Assembly: GCA_017627765.1 (NCBI GenBank)
Contig: JAGAGD010000032.1
Coordinates: 1 to 38,442 of the forward strand
DNA from: Prevotella sp.
Lineage (GTDB): Bacteria > Bacteroidota > Bacteroidia > Bacteroidales > Bacteroidaceae
DNA length: 38,442 bases
Reading direction: 5' to 3'
Shown: piece by piece, positions 10,238 through 18,227 of the stretch
Numbering within the stretch: position 1 is the first letter of the stretch
How the letters are laid out: every line of letters starts with the position of its first letter
The notes under the pieces: generated by a model
Databases searched by the model: none
Seen by the model: only the letters and a program-made list of their open reading frames with translations
What the model was told of the DNA's origin: nothing
Translations under genes and position numbers: made by a program

Positions 10238-10283
10238 AAAAACGGAAAAAGAGCCATACAAATTGGCTCTTTTTTCGTTTTTA
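10238..10283 (+). terminator. Strong intrinsic terminator after groEL
   Basis: A 19-bp stem (10238-10256 with 10264-10282, one G-T pair) with a 7-base loop. The T-rich 3' arm continues as T's. It ends the groESL transcript before the separate unit at 10316. Confidence 0.9.
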
Positions 10284-10315
10284 TTGTTCGTGAAGTTTCT
10301 TTTTATCTAAAATAT

Positions 10316-10346
10316 TTTGTGGTTTAATAAAAAACATATACCTTTG
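10316..10346 (+). promoter_or_regulatory. Consensus Bacteroidota promoter of an orphan short transcript
   Basis: TTTG at 10316-10319, a 19-base spacer and TACCTTTG at 10339-10346 match the consensus exactly. Predicted start is near 10350. The only thing downstream on this strand is an intrinsic terminator about 100 bases away. Confidence 0.75.
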
Positions 10347-10349
10347 CAC

Positions 10350-10458
10350 TCCGATTTAGAAAAGGAATAAGAACATTTTTTTGATTTGTTTTAGTAGATT
10401 AGTTTTTAAGTAGTTTGTTTTTTGGAAATCGGGTGTCGTGATGACATCCGGTTTTTTT
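10350..10458 (+). ncRNA. Candidate small RNA of about 105-110 nt
   Basis: The segment is bounded by a consensus promoter and a terminator hairpin (10430-10437 with 10443-10450, one G-U pair) followed by seven T's at 10452-10458. The transcript would begin tccgattt. Bases 10351-10357 (ccgattt) can also pair with 10426-10432 (aaatcgg), which overlaps the 5' arm of the terminator, so two exclusive folds are possible. The middle is U-rich. No start codon with a credible frame is present, and the next gene is convergent, so it is not a leader. I do not recognise a known RNA family. Could also be a degenerate leader left from a lost gene. Confidence 0.55.
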
Positions 10459-10469
10459 ATTATAACAAA

Positions 10470-11051
10470 TCAAACAAGAACAACGGTAACACTTCTTGCT
10501 GCTTGTGCTCCCATTACGAGAACTTGTGCAATGTCTGCTGTCTTAGAAGGACCACTTATAAATGTGCCATATCCATAATCATTGAACGCTATCTGCTTAT
10601 ATGCTTCATGCATATTATTTAATATCCTATCTTTTTCCAATATAATTATTAGATTCTCAGAAATGAAACATACAGCCTTTTCTTTCATTGTCTGCGGAAT
10701 CCATATACATCCATTTTCGGCAACACCAAATTCCCCCTTAATGACACCTACGTCTGTTCCATTAAGAGTTTGAGCATCTTCCACATCATCGGGATTGCTA
10801 GTAGCAATGGTTACTTCTGGAAGATTGCTCGAAATAGTCTTAGCTTCGGGATAACATTTCTTTATTAAGTCATTAATACTTTCATAACTTTCAATCTTAA
10901 CAACCTTGGCACCAACACTTTCGCTAACATCTATAAACTGCCTTAAAACATCTTCATAAGTTACAGACTTGATGTCATTGAGGTTAGGCATGTCAAACTT
11001 TTCTTTTACGTTTGCACGAAACCTTCTTAAAATATCTTCTTTATTACTCAT
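10470..11051 (-). CDS. lutC: Lactate utilization protein LutC (LUD domain)
   Basis: Third subunit of the LutABC L-lactate oxidation complex, cytosolic. The 193-residue protein is a small LUD/DUF162 (YkgG) domain: MSNKEDILRRFRANVKEKF at the start, VTIATSNP in the middle, GVIKGEFGVAENGCIWI and the C-terminal ISGPSKTADI segment typical of the fold. Its ATG overlaps the lutB TGA by four bases (ATGA at 11048-11051), which indicates translational coupling. The order lutA-lutB-lutC on the minus strand matches the Bacillus lut and E. coli ykgEFG operons. Confidence 0.9.
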   Translation of the reverse strand: MSNKEDILRRFRANVKEKFDMPNLNDIKSVTYEDVLRQFIDVSESVGAKVVKIESYESINDLIKKCYPEAKTISSNLPEVTIATSNPDDVEDAQTLNGTDVGVIKGEFGVAENGCIWIPQTMKEKAVCFISENLIIILEKDRILNNMHEAYKQIAFNDYGYGTFISGPSKTADIAQVLVMGAQAARSVTVVLV

Positions 11052-12421
11052 TTCTTTTCAATATCTTTAAAAATTGCATGGAATGGTTTCTTTGGGAATT
11101 TCATCATAGTGTGTCCTTCTGCCCATGAATTAAGAGGCATATTTATTATAAAAGAAGGCACATAGTTTGCTAACCACGCCATAGACGTAGCTGTATTATA
11201 TATAAAAGGGCTGTCAAATACAACCTTCATACCTTTACACATAAGTTTCTTCTCTGGGTTGGCAGTGCCAAAATCGTCTAACTGCTGACGCCATTTGTAT
11301 ATCTGGTCACCTAAGTCAATCTTAACCGGACATACTGACTGGCAACTAAGACACAATGTACATGCACTAACATTTCCTGAATGCATTTTTTTATCTCTGA
11401 GCATACCAAGATTGATTCCTACAGGTCCTGGTATGAAATAACTATATGAATAACCGCCAGAACGACGATATACAGGACAAGTATTCATACATGAACCACA
11501 TCTTATACATTTCAATACTTCCCAATGCTCAGGATTTGCAACCCATTCACTACGACCATTATCTACTAGAATAATATGCATCGGTGATGCTGTTGGTCTA
11601 GCTTTTCTAAAGTGAGAAGTGTAAGTTGTTGTAGGCTGCCCTGTTCCTGCCCTGCACAACATACGCAGGAATACGGCTAGACAATCATAATCAGGAATCA
11701 CCTTTTCCAAACCAATAGCTGCTATATGAAGTTTTGGACATGACGTTGACATATCAGCATTTCCTTCATTTGTACATACAACAATATCACCCGTTTCTGC
11801 AATACCAAAGTTTGCTCCAGTCATGCCTGCATCTGCGGTCAGAAACTCGTTTCGTAAACTCAGGCGAGCTTTATATGTAAGATACGTTGGATCATGATTT
11901 CCAATTTCGTCAGATATCCCTTTTTCTTCAAATAGTTCACCTACATCATCATGGTTCAAATGAATTGCAGGCATAACAATATGACTTGGTTTCTGTCCTT
12001 TAAGCTGAATTATCCTTTCCCCTAAGTCTGTTTCAACAACCTCTATGCCTCTCGATTCAAGATATGGATTCATTTCGCATTCCTCCGTTAGCATAGACTT
12101 AGACTTAACCATTTTTTTAACATTATGCTCTTTGAGAATCTTATATACTATATCGTTGAACTCCTCAGCATCTTTTGCCCAGTGAACTATTGCACCATTA
12201 TTTTCTGCATTTGTTGCAAACTTATCAAGATACTCATCAAGATGACTTATAGTATGACGCTTGATTGCAGATGCTTTGTCGCGCAACTGTTCCCACTCAC
12301 CTAGAGCATAAGCCATGTTGTCACGCTTAGTCCTTACCGACCAAAATGTTGCATCATGCCATTTCATATAGCCTTGATTTTTTATAAAATCCTTAGCCTT
12401 CTTGCTATGCTGTGTACTCAT
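11048..12421 (-). CDS. lutB: Iron-sulfur lactate utilization protein LutB
   Basis: Electron-carrying subunit of L-lactate oxidation to pyruvate. 457 residues: an N-terminal LUD domain (about 60-290, with TGANFGIAETGDIVVCTNEGN) and a ferredoxin-like part with two 4Fe-4S motifs, CIRCGSCMNTCPVY (near 307-320) and CTLCLSCQSVCPVK (near 357-370). A C-terminal DUF3390-like tail follows. Length and order match LutB/YkgF. It starts 49 bases after lutA and overlaps lutC by four bases. Confidence 0.94.
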   Translation of the reverse strand: MSTQHSKKAKDFIKNQGYMKWHDATFWSVRTKRDNMAYALGEWEQLRDKASAIKRHTISHLDEYLDKFATNAENNGAIVHWAKDAEEFNDIVYKILKEHNVKKMVKSKSMLTEECEMNPYLESRGIEVVETDLGERIIQLKGQKPSHIVMPAIHLNHDDVGELFEEKGISDEIGNHDPTYLTYKARLSLRNEFLTADAGMTGANFGIAETGDIVVCTNEGNADMSTSCPKLHIAAIGLEKVIPDYDCLAVFLRMLCRAGTGQPTTTYTSHFRKARPTASPMHIILVDNGRSEWVANPEHWEVLKCIRCGSCMNTCPVYRRSGGYSYSYFIPGPVGINLGMLRDKKMHSGNVSACTLCLSCQSVCPVKIDLGDQIYKWRQQLDDFGTANPEKKLMCKGMKVVFDSPFIYNTATSMAWLANYVPSFIINMPLNSWAEGHTMMKFPKKPFHAIFKDIEKK

Positions 12422-12470
12422 AAAATATTCTGTTTTAAGTTTATTATTTTACTAAAACTCATTAAAAATA

Positions 12471-13208
12471 CTATAATCCAGATGCAAGTATTTCCACAAC
12501 ATGCTTGAACTTCATTTCAAGTTGCTGCTTATCTGCTACACCTGCCATGTGCATAAGACAAGAGCAATCAGGTCCAGTAACATATTCCGCACCAGTTGCG
12601 ATATGGCGTTCAACTTTCTCCTTACCCATTTGCGCACTAATACTCTTCTCTTCTACAGAAAACATTCCGCCAAATCCACAGCATTCGTCAGAACGCTCTG
12701 GCTCAACAACAGTAATTCCATCTACGAGTTCAAGCAGATCTTTTATTTTATTAAACTTTTCTACATGCATTTCACTAGGCGACGAAAGCCCCAGCTCTCT
12801 TACACCGTGACAAGAATTGTGCAAACTCACTTTGTGAGGAAAACTTCCTAATGGCATGTCAATCTTTACAATATCGTGCAGAAATTCTACCACATCCATT
12901 ATTTTTTCACTCGTAACACACTCGTGCCTGCCTTTAAGCAGTCTAGGATAATTGAGCTTTACGAAAGCAGTGCAACTTACTGAAGGTGCAACAACATAAT
13001 CAAAATCTCTGAATTTATCCTCAAATCTCTCTGCTAATCCCACAGCCTGCTTTTCAAAACCTGCATTTGCCATTGGCTGGCCGCAACAAGTCTGATTAAT
13101 TGGATATGTCACATCAAGATTTAGATGCTTTAACAATCTATATGTGGCAATACCTACTTCAGGAAAAACGGCATCAACATAACAGGGTATAAAAAGTCCT
13201 ATCTTCAT
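12471..13208 (-). CDS. lutA: Lactate utilization protein LutA (CCG-domain oxidoreductase)
   Basis: First subunit of the LutABC complex. 245 residues with two cysteine-rich CCG domains: CTxxxx-type PINQTCCGQPMANAG near residues 37-51 and SDECCGFGGMFSVEE near 173-187. HNSCHGVREL lies near 132-141. These bind an Fe-S or heterodisulfide-reductase-type cluster. It is the first gene of the operon, with a promoter at 13297-13329 and an 85-base leader. The divergent neighbour lldP makes the physiological role, lactate use, very likely. Confidence 0.93.
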   Translation of the reverse strand: MKIGLFIPCYVDAVFPEVGIATYRLLKHLNLDVTYPINQTCCGQPMANAGFEKQAVGLAERFEDKFRDFDYVVAPSVSCTAFVKLNYPRLLKGRHECVTSEKIMDVVEFLHDIVKIDMPLGSFPHKVSLHNSCHGVRELGLSSPSEMHVEKFNKIKDLLELVDGITVVEPERSDECCGFGGMFSVEEKSISAQMGKEKVERHIATGAEYVTGPDCSCLMHMAGVADKQQLEMKFKHVVEILASGL

Positions 13209-13296
13209 AATGTTTCTTAAATATTATATCAACTATTTTGCTTACAGAATAAATTATTGTCCAGTTAAAACATCAAACTAGCGACATTTAACTATG

Positions 13297-13329
13297 CAAA
13301 TATATAAATTTAATTTCATTATAAGCAAA
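13297..13329 (-). promoter_or_regulatory. Promoter of lutABC
   Basis: Minus strand: TTTG (complement of 13326-13329), 21 bases, TATATTTG (complement of 13297-13304). It lies in the 255-base divergent region shared with lldP. I saw no clear regulator palindrome there. Confidence 0.65.
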
Positions 13330-13396
13330 ATTCAGCAAAAAATCTTTCATTTTGTCATTTTACATCATCAAAGTATATTGTTTCTGATGTTTTTTG

Positions 13397-13404
13397 TATC
13401 TTTG
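13397..13404 (+). promoter_or_regulatory. -7 box upstream of lldP
   Basis: TATCTTTG is a full match to the Bacteroidota -7 element. The only TTG upstream (13378-13380) is 16 bases away, shorter than usual, so promoter strength may depend on an activator. Predicted leader is about 57 bases. Confidence 0.5.
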
Positions 13405-13463
13405 CAGCAATAATTTATACAAACTAGTCAAATATATTTATAAAACAATCAAAATAATAATCT

Positions 13464-15020
13464 ATGACAGCATTAGTCTCTATTATCCCTATTGCACTGC
13501 TTTTTGTATTAATGTTAGGCTTTAAGATGCCTGGACACAAAAGTGCATTCATAACTCTGATAACAACAGTATTACTCGCGCTGTTTGTCTCGCCGTCAAT
13601 GAACATGATTTCAGAACCGTTGTCCAGTTTCTCAACCTCTGGCATTGTTTGGTGGTCATTCGTAGAAGGTGTACTTAAAGCCATCTTCCCAATCCTTATT
13701 ATTATCCTAATGGCTATATACAGCTACAACATTCTTGTTGAATCTCGCGAAATAGAGGTTATAAAAACTCAATTTACTTCTTTCACAGAAGACAAAGGAG
13801 TTTTAGTTTTAATGCTTGTATGGGGATTTGGCGGACTACTTGAAGGAATGGCTGGCTTCGGAACTGCTGTAGCAATACCTGCTGCCATACTTATCGGATT
13901 AGGTTTCAAACCTTTATTCTCAGCATTAGTTGCACTTATCGGTAACACTGTTGCTACAGGTTTTGGCGCAGTCGGGGTACCTGTAACGACACTGTGCAAC
14001 GAAGTAACTCCAGGCGGAAGTGCATCAGCGGAGACAATCTGTGAAATTTCTTCATACGCTGTTTTCCAGTTAGCACCATTATTCATTATCTTACCATTCA
14101 TCATATTAATGCTAACAGACAAAAAAGCAATTGTAAAGAATATTACTCTTTCACTATGGGTCGGAATAATATCACTAATAGTACAATACATGTGCGCCAG
14201 GCATCTTGGAGCTGAAACACCAGCGATAATAGGTTCGGCAGCAGCAATAGTTGCAATAATTGTGTATGAGAAATGCTTTGGAAAAAAGAAATATGAAGCA
14301 GACAAAGCTAATGCCAAACGCTTTACAATGGGCGAAACATTCAGAGCATGGAGCGTATATCTCTTTATTCTTGTTTTTATCCTTTTCAGCGGAGCCCTCT
14401 GTCCTCCTATTAACAGTTTTCTGAAATCACACCTCGTTTCTACAGTCCATTTACCCATTATTGGCTCTACATTTAAATTTGGATGGATTTCAAACGCAGG
14501 ACTCATGCTTTTCCTTGGTTCCACCATCGGAGGACTTATTCAAGGTCTATCATTTAAGAAGCTGATGGTTGTACTGGCACACACAGTAGTAAACCTGCGC
14601 AAGACCGTTATTACGATAATATCACTTATTGCTTTAGCATCAATAATGAATTATAGTGGCATGATTGCAGCAATCGCTTCTGGACTTGTCGCAATAACAG
14701 GCAATTTATATCCTATCTTTGCTCCGCTTATTGGTGCTGTAGGCACATTCGTAACAGGTAGCGACACTTCGTCTAACATTCTATTCGCTAAACTGCAAGC
14801 AAATGTAGCAACTCAACTAAACTATCCTAACAGCAACTGGCTCGTGGCAGCAAATACAACTGGTGCAACTGGTGGCAAGATGATTTCTCCGCAGAGCATT
14901 GCAATAGCCACAGCATCGTGTGATATGCAAGGTAAAGACGGACAGATTCTATCTCAAGCGTTACCATTTGCCATTATGTATATTATAATAAGTGGACTTA
15001 TGGTATTTTTCGCTGTATAG
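13464..15020 (+). CDS. lldP: L-lactate permease LldP
   Basis: Proton-coupled uptake of L-lactate (and probably D-lactate or glycolate) across the inner membrane. 518 residues made almost wholly of hydrophobic helices (about 12-14). Characteristic lactate permease segments are GFGGLLEGMAGFGTAVAIPA (about 117-136), VGVPVTT, GAVGTFVTGSDTSSN (about 431-445), and NTTGATGGKMISPQSIAIA near the end. Length fits the LctP family (about 500-560). It is transcribed divergently from lutABC and ends at a strong bidirectional hairpin. It also supports the lactate-oxidation reading of LutABC. Confidence 0.95.
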   Translation: MTALVSIIPIALLFVLMLGFKMPGHKSAFITLITTVLLALFVSPSMNMISEPLSSFSTSGIVWWSFVEGVLKAIFPILIIILMAIYSYNILVESREIEVIKTQFTSFTEDKGVLVLMLVWGFGGLLEGMAGFGTAVAIPAAILIGLGFKPLFSALVALIGNTVATGFGAVGVPVTTLCNEVTPGGSASAETICEISSYAVFQLAPLFIILPFIILMLTDKKAIVKNITLSLWVGIISLIVQYMCARHLGAETPAIIGSAAAIVAIIVYEKCFGKKKYEADKANAKRFTMGETFRAWSVYLFILVFILFSGALCPPINSFLKSHLVSTVHLPIIGSTFKFGWISNAGLMLFLGSTIGGLIQGLSFKKLMVVLAHTVVNLRKTVITIISLIALASIMNYSGMIAAIASGLVAITGNLYPIFAPLIGAVGTFVTGSDTSSNILFAKLQANVATQLNYPNSNWLVAANTTGATGGKMISPQSIAIATASCDMQGKDGQILSQALPFAIMYIIISGLMVFFAV

Positions 15021-15034
15021 ATTTAAGAATGAAA

Positions 15035-15070
15035 AAAATAGGCTCACGCACATTGTTGTGAGCCTATTTT
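15035..15070 (+). terminator. Bidirectional terminator between lldP and the MaoC-like gene
   Basis: Perfect 13-bp stem (15035-15047 with 15058-15070), 10-base loop. It has T's on the right and A's on the left, so it can serve lldP (plus) and the convergent gene ending at 15139 (minus). Confidence 0.85.
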
Positions 15071-15138
15071 GTATATGTAGTATGTTATGCCCTTACTAGC
15101 AGGAAAAAACAACAGTCAGTCTGCACAAATAACATATA

Positions 15139-15603
15139 TCAATTAAAATAATAGAGAAATGAAGAAATACCCTCGAGTGCTGGTTTTCGCTGACCTTCAA
15201 TCTCTATTCTAAATGCGATTTCAGCTTTGCATATTCCACGAAGATTGGTTATCTGATGCAATTTAGTAACAAGCCTAATTCTGCTACCAGTTATTACGGG
15301 CTGACCAAATCTCATCTTGTCCATACCATAATTCACAAGCATCTTGATATTATTCACTTCAATAATCTGGTCCCACATATAAGGCAGCAATGAAAGTGTC
15401 AGATAGCCATGTGCAATTGTACTCTTATAAGGGCTTTCTTGCTTCGCCTTCTCTGTGTCTACGTGAATCCACTGATGGTCTAGTGTTGCGTCAGCAAACA
15501 TGTTTATCCGTTCCTGATCAACCGTCAACCAATCAGAACAACCTAACTCCTCACCAAGATGAGATGCAAACTCATCATAAGAATTAATTACTAATTTTGA
15601 CAT
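15139..15603 (-). CDS. MaoC-like hot-dog dehydratase/(R)-enoyl-CoA hydratase family protein
   Basis: 154 residues of a single MaoC-type hot-dog domain. The active-site region is present: FADATLDHQWIHVDTEKA (about 32-49) supplies the Asp and His dyad, and IAHGYLTLSLLPYMW (about 63-77) the following helix. Such proteins hydrate trans-2-enoyl-CoA to (R)-3-hydroxyacyl-CoA. The substrate here is not known and no fatty-acid gene is adjacent. It stands alone with its own promoter (15625-15656) and a shared terminator. Length matches the short single-domain form. Confidence 0.82.
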   Translation of the reverse strand: MSKLVINSYDEFASHLGEELGCSDWLTVDQERINMFADATLDHQWIHVDTEKAKQESPYKSTIAHGYLTLSLLPYMWDQIIEVNNIKMLVNYGMDKMRFGQPVITGSRIRLVTKLHQITNLRGICKAEIAFRIEIEGQRKPALEGISSFLYYFN

Positions 15604-15624
15604 AATACATTGAATTTAAGGCTG

Positions 15625-15656
15625 CAAATATACTAAAATAAAATTTAAAAAACAAA
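15625..15656 (-). promoter_or_regulatory. Promoter of the MaoC-like gene
   Basis: Minus strand: TTTG (complement of 15653-15656), 20 bases, TATATTTG (complement of 15625-15632). Predicted start near 15621, leader about 18 bases. The second long-repeat copy begins 111 bases upstream, almost the same distance as between copy 1 and the sppA promoter. Confidence 0.7.
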
Positions 15657-15766
15657 AGAATTAAGATTCAATAATTATGATTTTAATCTCTAAGATTTAC
15701 ATTTTGAAAATAAATAATATGTTAAAAATTTTCTGTCTGAAATAGAAATGTAAATTCTAGAGAAAA

Positions 15767-16213
15767 TATGAAAAGTTTTGACAAAACACCCTTTTTCTTG
15801 TCTGAAAAAATCTTTTAGAATCGGTTGTTTTTCCATCTACCTCAAGTTGTCCATCCGTCAAGTTTTACGCGCCTAGAGACAATTTTTTCTATAATTATCT
15901 ATCATTCAATGATTTGTAAGAGGCGGAAAAACGATAGGTATTGCTTCGGAATGCGAAAGGTGCCCTTTCGCACTGTCATATGTGATGGTTGACCATGTCA
16001 AACGTATCGTTTCGCACTGTCATATGCCACATATCGCAAACGCTAACAAACCTTTCAATCGTGAATGTCGGTTAAAATTATTCACATCCTTTAAGTGTAT
16101 TGATTAACAACTTCATGGATTTTAAGTTTTAAGCGTGCCAAACTAAAAAATCAATAAATAGTTCCAGTACCCTTTATCGTTCTCGTTTTTTATTATGAAA
16201 TATTTTGACAAAA
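15767..16213 (+). repeat. Long intergenic repeat, copy 2 (447 bases), function unknown
   Basis: Partner of 5228-5675, same orientation and practically the same length. Ends carry a 20-base direct repeat: tatgaaaagttttgacaaaa at 15767-15786 and tatgaaatattttgacaaaa at 16194-16213 (18 of 20 identical). The 9-bp hairpin (15952-15972) is unchanged. The first stem is kept as 15896-15903 with 15933-15940 through a U-G pair. The internal 17-base direct repeat (15966-15982 and 16010-16026) is here perfect. It occupies most of the 15604-16351 gap, between two divergent genes. The remaining bases on either side are AT-rich without recognisable features except the two promoters. Confidence 0.9.
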
Positions 16214-16337
16214 TTGCAAAAAACGGAGTCTAATTAAGTTATTTAAAATCGCATAAAAAAGAAAAATAAAATAGCTTAAAAATAAACCAATTTGTAATTT
16301 TTCATTTTCCAATTACCAATTATCAAGCAAAAAATTG

Positions 16338-16345
16338 TACCTTTG
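16338..16345 (+). promoter_or_regulatory. -7 box immediately before the small membrane-protein gene
   Basis: TACCTTTG ends six bases before the ATG at 16352. Transcription would start about three bases before the start codon, giving an essentially leaderless mRNA. No TTTG lies at the usual distance upstream. Confidence 0.5.
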
Positions 16346-16351
16346 CACATC

Positions 16352-16564
16352 ATGAATAACAATTATAACATAAAGCATTTCATTCTTTTCTTTTGCGTGA
16401 GTCTGGCATTGCTCCTGCTTACTGACTCTTGGCTGATGACGCTCGGCATACTTATGCTGTTGCTGCTGATAGACCGTCTGCTCATAAACTATGACAACAA
16501 GCGTAGACACAGACAAAACCAAGATAATGAAAACGAAAAGGACAAGGACTCCCAACTTGATTAA
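16352..16564 (+). CDS. Small two-helix membrane protein, unknown function
   Basis: 70 residues starting MNNNYNIKHF at ATG 16352. An upstream TTG in frame lies inside the -7 box and is rejected. Two hydrophobic stretches (about 9-22 and 27-44) are followed by a strongly charged tail rich in N, D, E, K and R (about 46-70). It ends 17 bases before the amgK-like gene and is probably cotranscribed with it. I do not recognise the family. The membrane location and operon position suggest a link to envelope sugar recycling, but that is only inference. Confidence 0.6.
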   Translation: MNNNYNIKHFILFFCVSLALLLLTDSWLMTLGILMLLLLIDRLLINYDNKRRHRQNQDNENEKDKDSQLD

Positions 16565-16581
16565 AAAAGAATATAAAGAAA

Positions 16582-18111
16582 ATGAAAGAACTCATTCAGC
16601 TCTATAGAAAATGGAGTGGCAAAGAGCCTAAAGATATAGAAAGAATAGCCGATTCGGGCAGCAATCGAGAATATTTTCGCATAACCAACGACGAAAATAA
16701 TAGTGTCATTGGCGTCATCGGTACAAGTTTTGACGAAAACAAAGCTTTCGTATATCTTTCAAAACATTTTGAAAAACGCAAACTTCCAGTTCCACATCTG
16801 CTTGCAGTGAGCGACGATTCTATGCGATACCTGCAAGAAGACTTGGGAAAGCAATCACTGTTTCAGGCGCTGAAAGGTGGCCGTGAGTCAGGTGGCAGAT
16901 ACAATGTAAAAGAGCGCGAAATGCTTATCAGGACTATCCGCGAACTGCCTAATGTTCAGATTCGAGGTGCTCGCGGTCTTGACTGGTCGAATTGCTATCC
17001 ACAACCAGAGTTTGATGAAGAAGGTGTTATGTTCGACCTGAACTATTTTAAGTATTGCTTTCTGAAACCTTCTAATATTGACTTCCATGAACTGAAACTC
17101 GAAGCCAACTTCAGAATGCTAACTAAAGACCTAACTGAAGAAAAGTTTGATAGTTTTCTTTATCGCGACTTTCAAGCTCGAAATGTAATGCTTGATGCAA
17201 ATAATAACCCCAAGTTCATAGACTACCAAGGTGGAAGGTGCGGACCATATTATTATGACGTAGCTTCTTTTCTTTGGCAAGCCTCAGCCCACTATCCCAG
17301 CGACTTGCGTACAAAGTTGATTGAAGAATACTATAACTCACTAAAAAACTATACTGAAGTACCGTCAATAAGGCATTTCAACGAGCGACTTAGCCTCTTT
17401 GTGTTGTTTAGAACTATGCAAGTTCTTGGCGCATACGGCTATCGTGGGCACTTTGAGCGCAAGCAACATTTCCTGCAATCAATTCCATCAGCGATAGAAA
17501 ATCTTAGAAATATCATTTCAGAATCAGATTTCCCTTATCCTTATCTTGTAGAGACTCTACAGCATATTTGCGATCTGCCTATATACAAAACAGCAGAAAA
17601 GAAAACAGCAGAACGCTCGGACGGATATAAGACAACAGATCATAATGTATATAAGGCACATCCATCAGATGGACCTGCAACTTTTTCAAAATACGACAAT
17701 CGTGGACCACTCGTAGTTAGAGTCTACAGCTTTTCATATCATAAAGGTATTCCTGAGGATAGCTCAGGCAATGGTGGAGGTTATGTTTTCGACTGCCGAT
17801 CTACACATAACCCTGGACGCTATGAGCCATATAAGAAACTGACTGGGCTTGATGAACCTGTGATTCGTTTTCTTGAAGACGATGGCGAAATACTTGCCTT
17901 TCTAAATCATGTATACGCTTTAGCAGACAATCATGTTGAGCGATACATGCAGCGAGGTTTCAACAGTCTGATGTTCTCCTTCGGTTGTACAGGCGGTCAG
18001 CATAGATCTGTCTATAGTGCGCAACACCTAGCAGAGCATATCCACGATAAATATGGGATTGAAGTTCATATCTGCCATAGAGAACAAGGCATATCACAAA
18101 AACTCATTTAG
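16582..18111 (+). CDS. amgK: AmgK-like amino-sugar kinase fused to a RapZ C-terminal domain
   Basis: 509 residues in two parts. Residues about 1-330 form an aminoglycoside-phosphotransferase-like kinase: YRDFQARN (catalytic D196, N201) and FIDYQGG (metal-binding D214). This is the pattern of AmgK, which phosphorylates the anomeric position of MurNAc/GlcNAc in peptidoglycan recycling. After a polar linker (about 335-373), residues about 376-503 match the C-terminal domain of RapZ (FDCRSTHNPGRY at 403-414, TGLDEPV at 421-427, FGCTGGQHRSV at 467-477). In E. coli that domain binds glucosamine-6-phosphate and the sRNA partners. The RapZ P-loop domain is absent. The next gene is MurU-like, supporting the AmgK reading. 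Substrate and any sensing role are inferred. Confidence 0.82.
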   Translation: MKELIQLYRKWSGKEPKDIERIADSGSNREYFRITNDENNSVIGVIGTSFDENKAFVYLSKHFEKRKLPVPHLLAVSDDSMRYLQEDLGKQSLFQALKGGRESGGRYNVKEREMLIRTIRELPNVQIRGARGLDWSNCYPQPEFDEEGVMFDLNYFKYCFLKPSNIDFHELKLEANFRMLTKDLTEEKFDSFLYRDFQARNVMLDANNNPKFIDYQGGRCGPYYYDVASFLWQASAHYPSDLRTKLIEEYYNSLKNYTEVPSIRHFNERLSLFVLFRTMQVLGAYGYRGHFERKQHFLQSIPSAIENLRNIISESDFPYPYLVETLQHICDLPIYKTAEKKTAERSDGYKTTDHNVYKAHPSDGPATFSKYDNRGPLVVRVYSFSYHKGIPEDSSGNGGGYVFDCRSTHNPGRYEPYKKLTGLDEPVIRFLEDDGEILAFLNHVYALADNHVERYMQRGFNSLMFSFGCTGGQHRSVYSAQHLAEHIHDKYGIEVHICHREQGISQKLI

Positions 18112-18191
18112 AGCAACGCCCCAACAAAGCAGAAAATCTTGTATTATATAAACAAATTTATGAAATCAAAATAAAAAACAGACCATTTCTC

Positions 18192-18222
18192 TTTGTTCTC
18201 CGTCGGGTTTTCATTACCTTTG
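18192..18222 (+). promoter_or_regulatory. Consensus promoter of the murU-like gene
   Basis: TTTG 18192-18195, 19-base spacer, TACCTTTG 18215-18222. Only five bases separate the box from the ATG at 18228, so the transcript should be leaderless. The gene can therefore be expressed separately from amgK upstream. Confidence 0.75.
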
Positions 18223-18227
18223 CAAAC

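Noticed and set aside
10316-10458. Riboswitch or leader for a downstream gene
   Set aside because: The next gene (lutC) is on the other strand and ends here, so there is no gene for it to control.
13769-14527. 252-residue open frame antisense to lldP
   Set aside because: It is fully inside a clear permease gene, has no family resemblance and arises from the codon bias of the hydrophobic sense gene.
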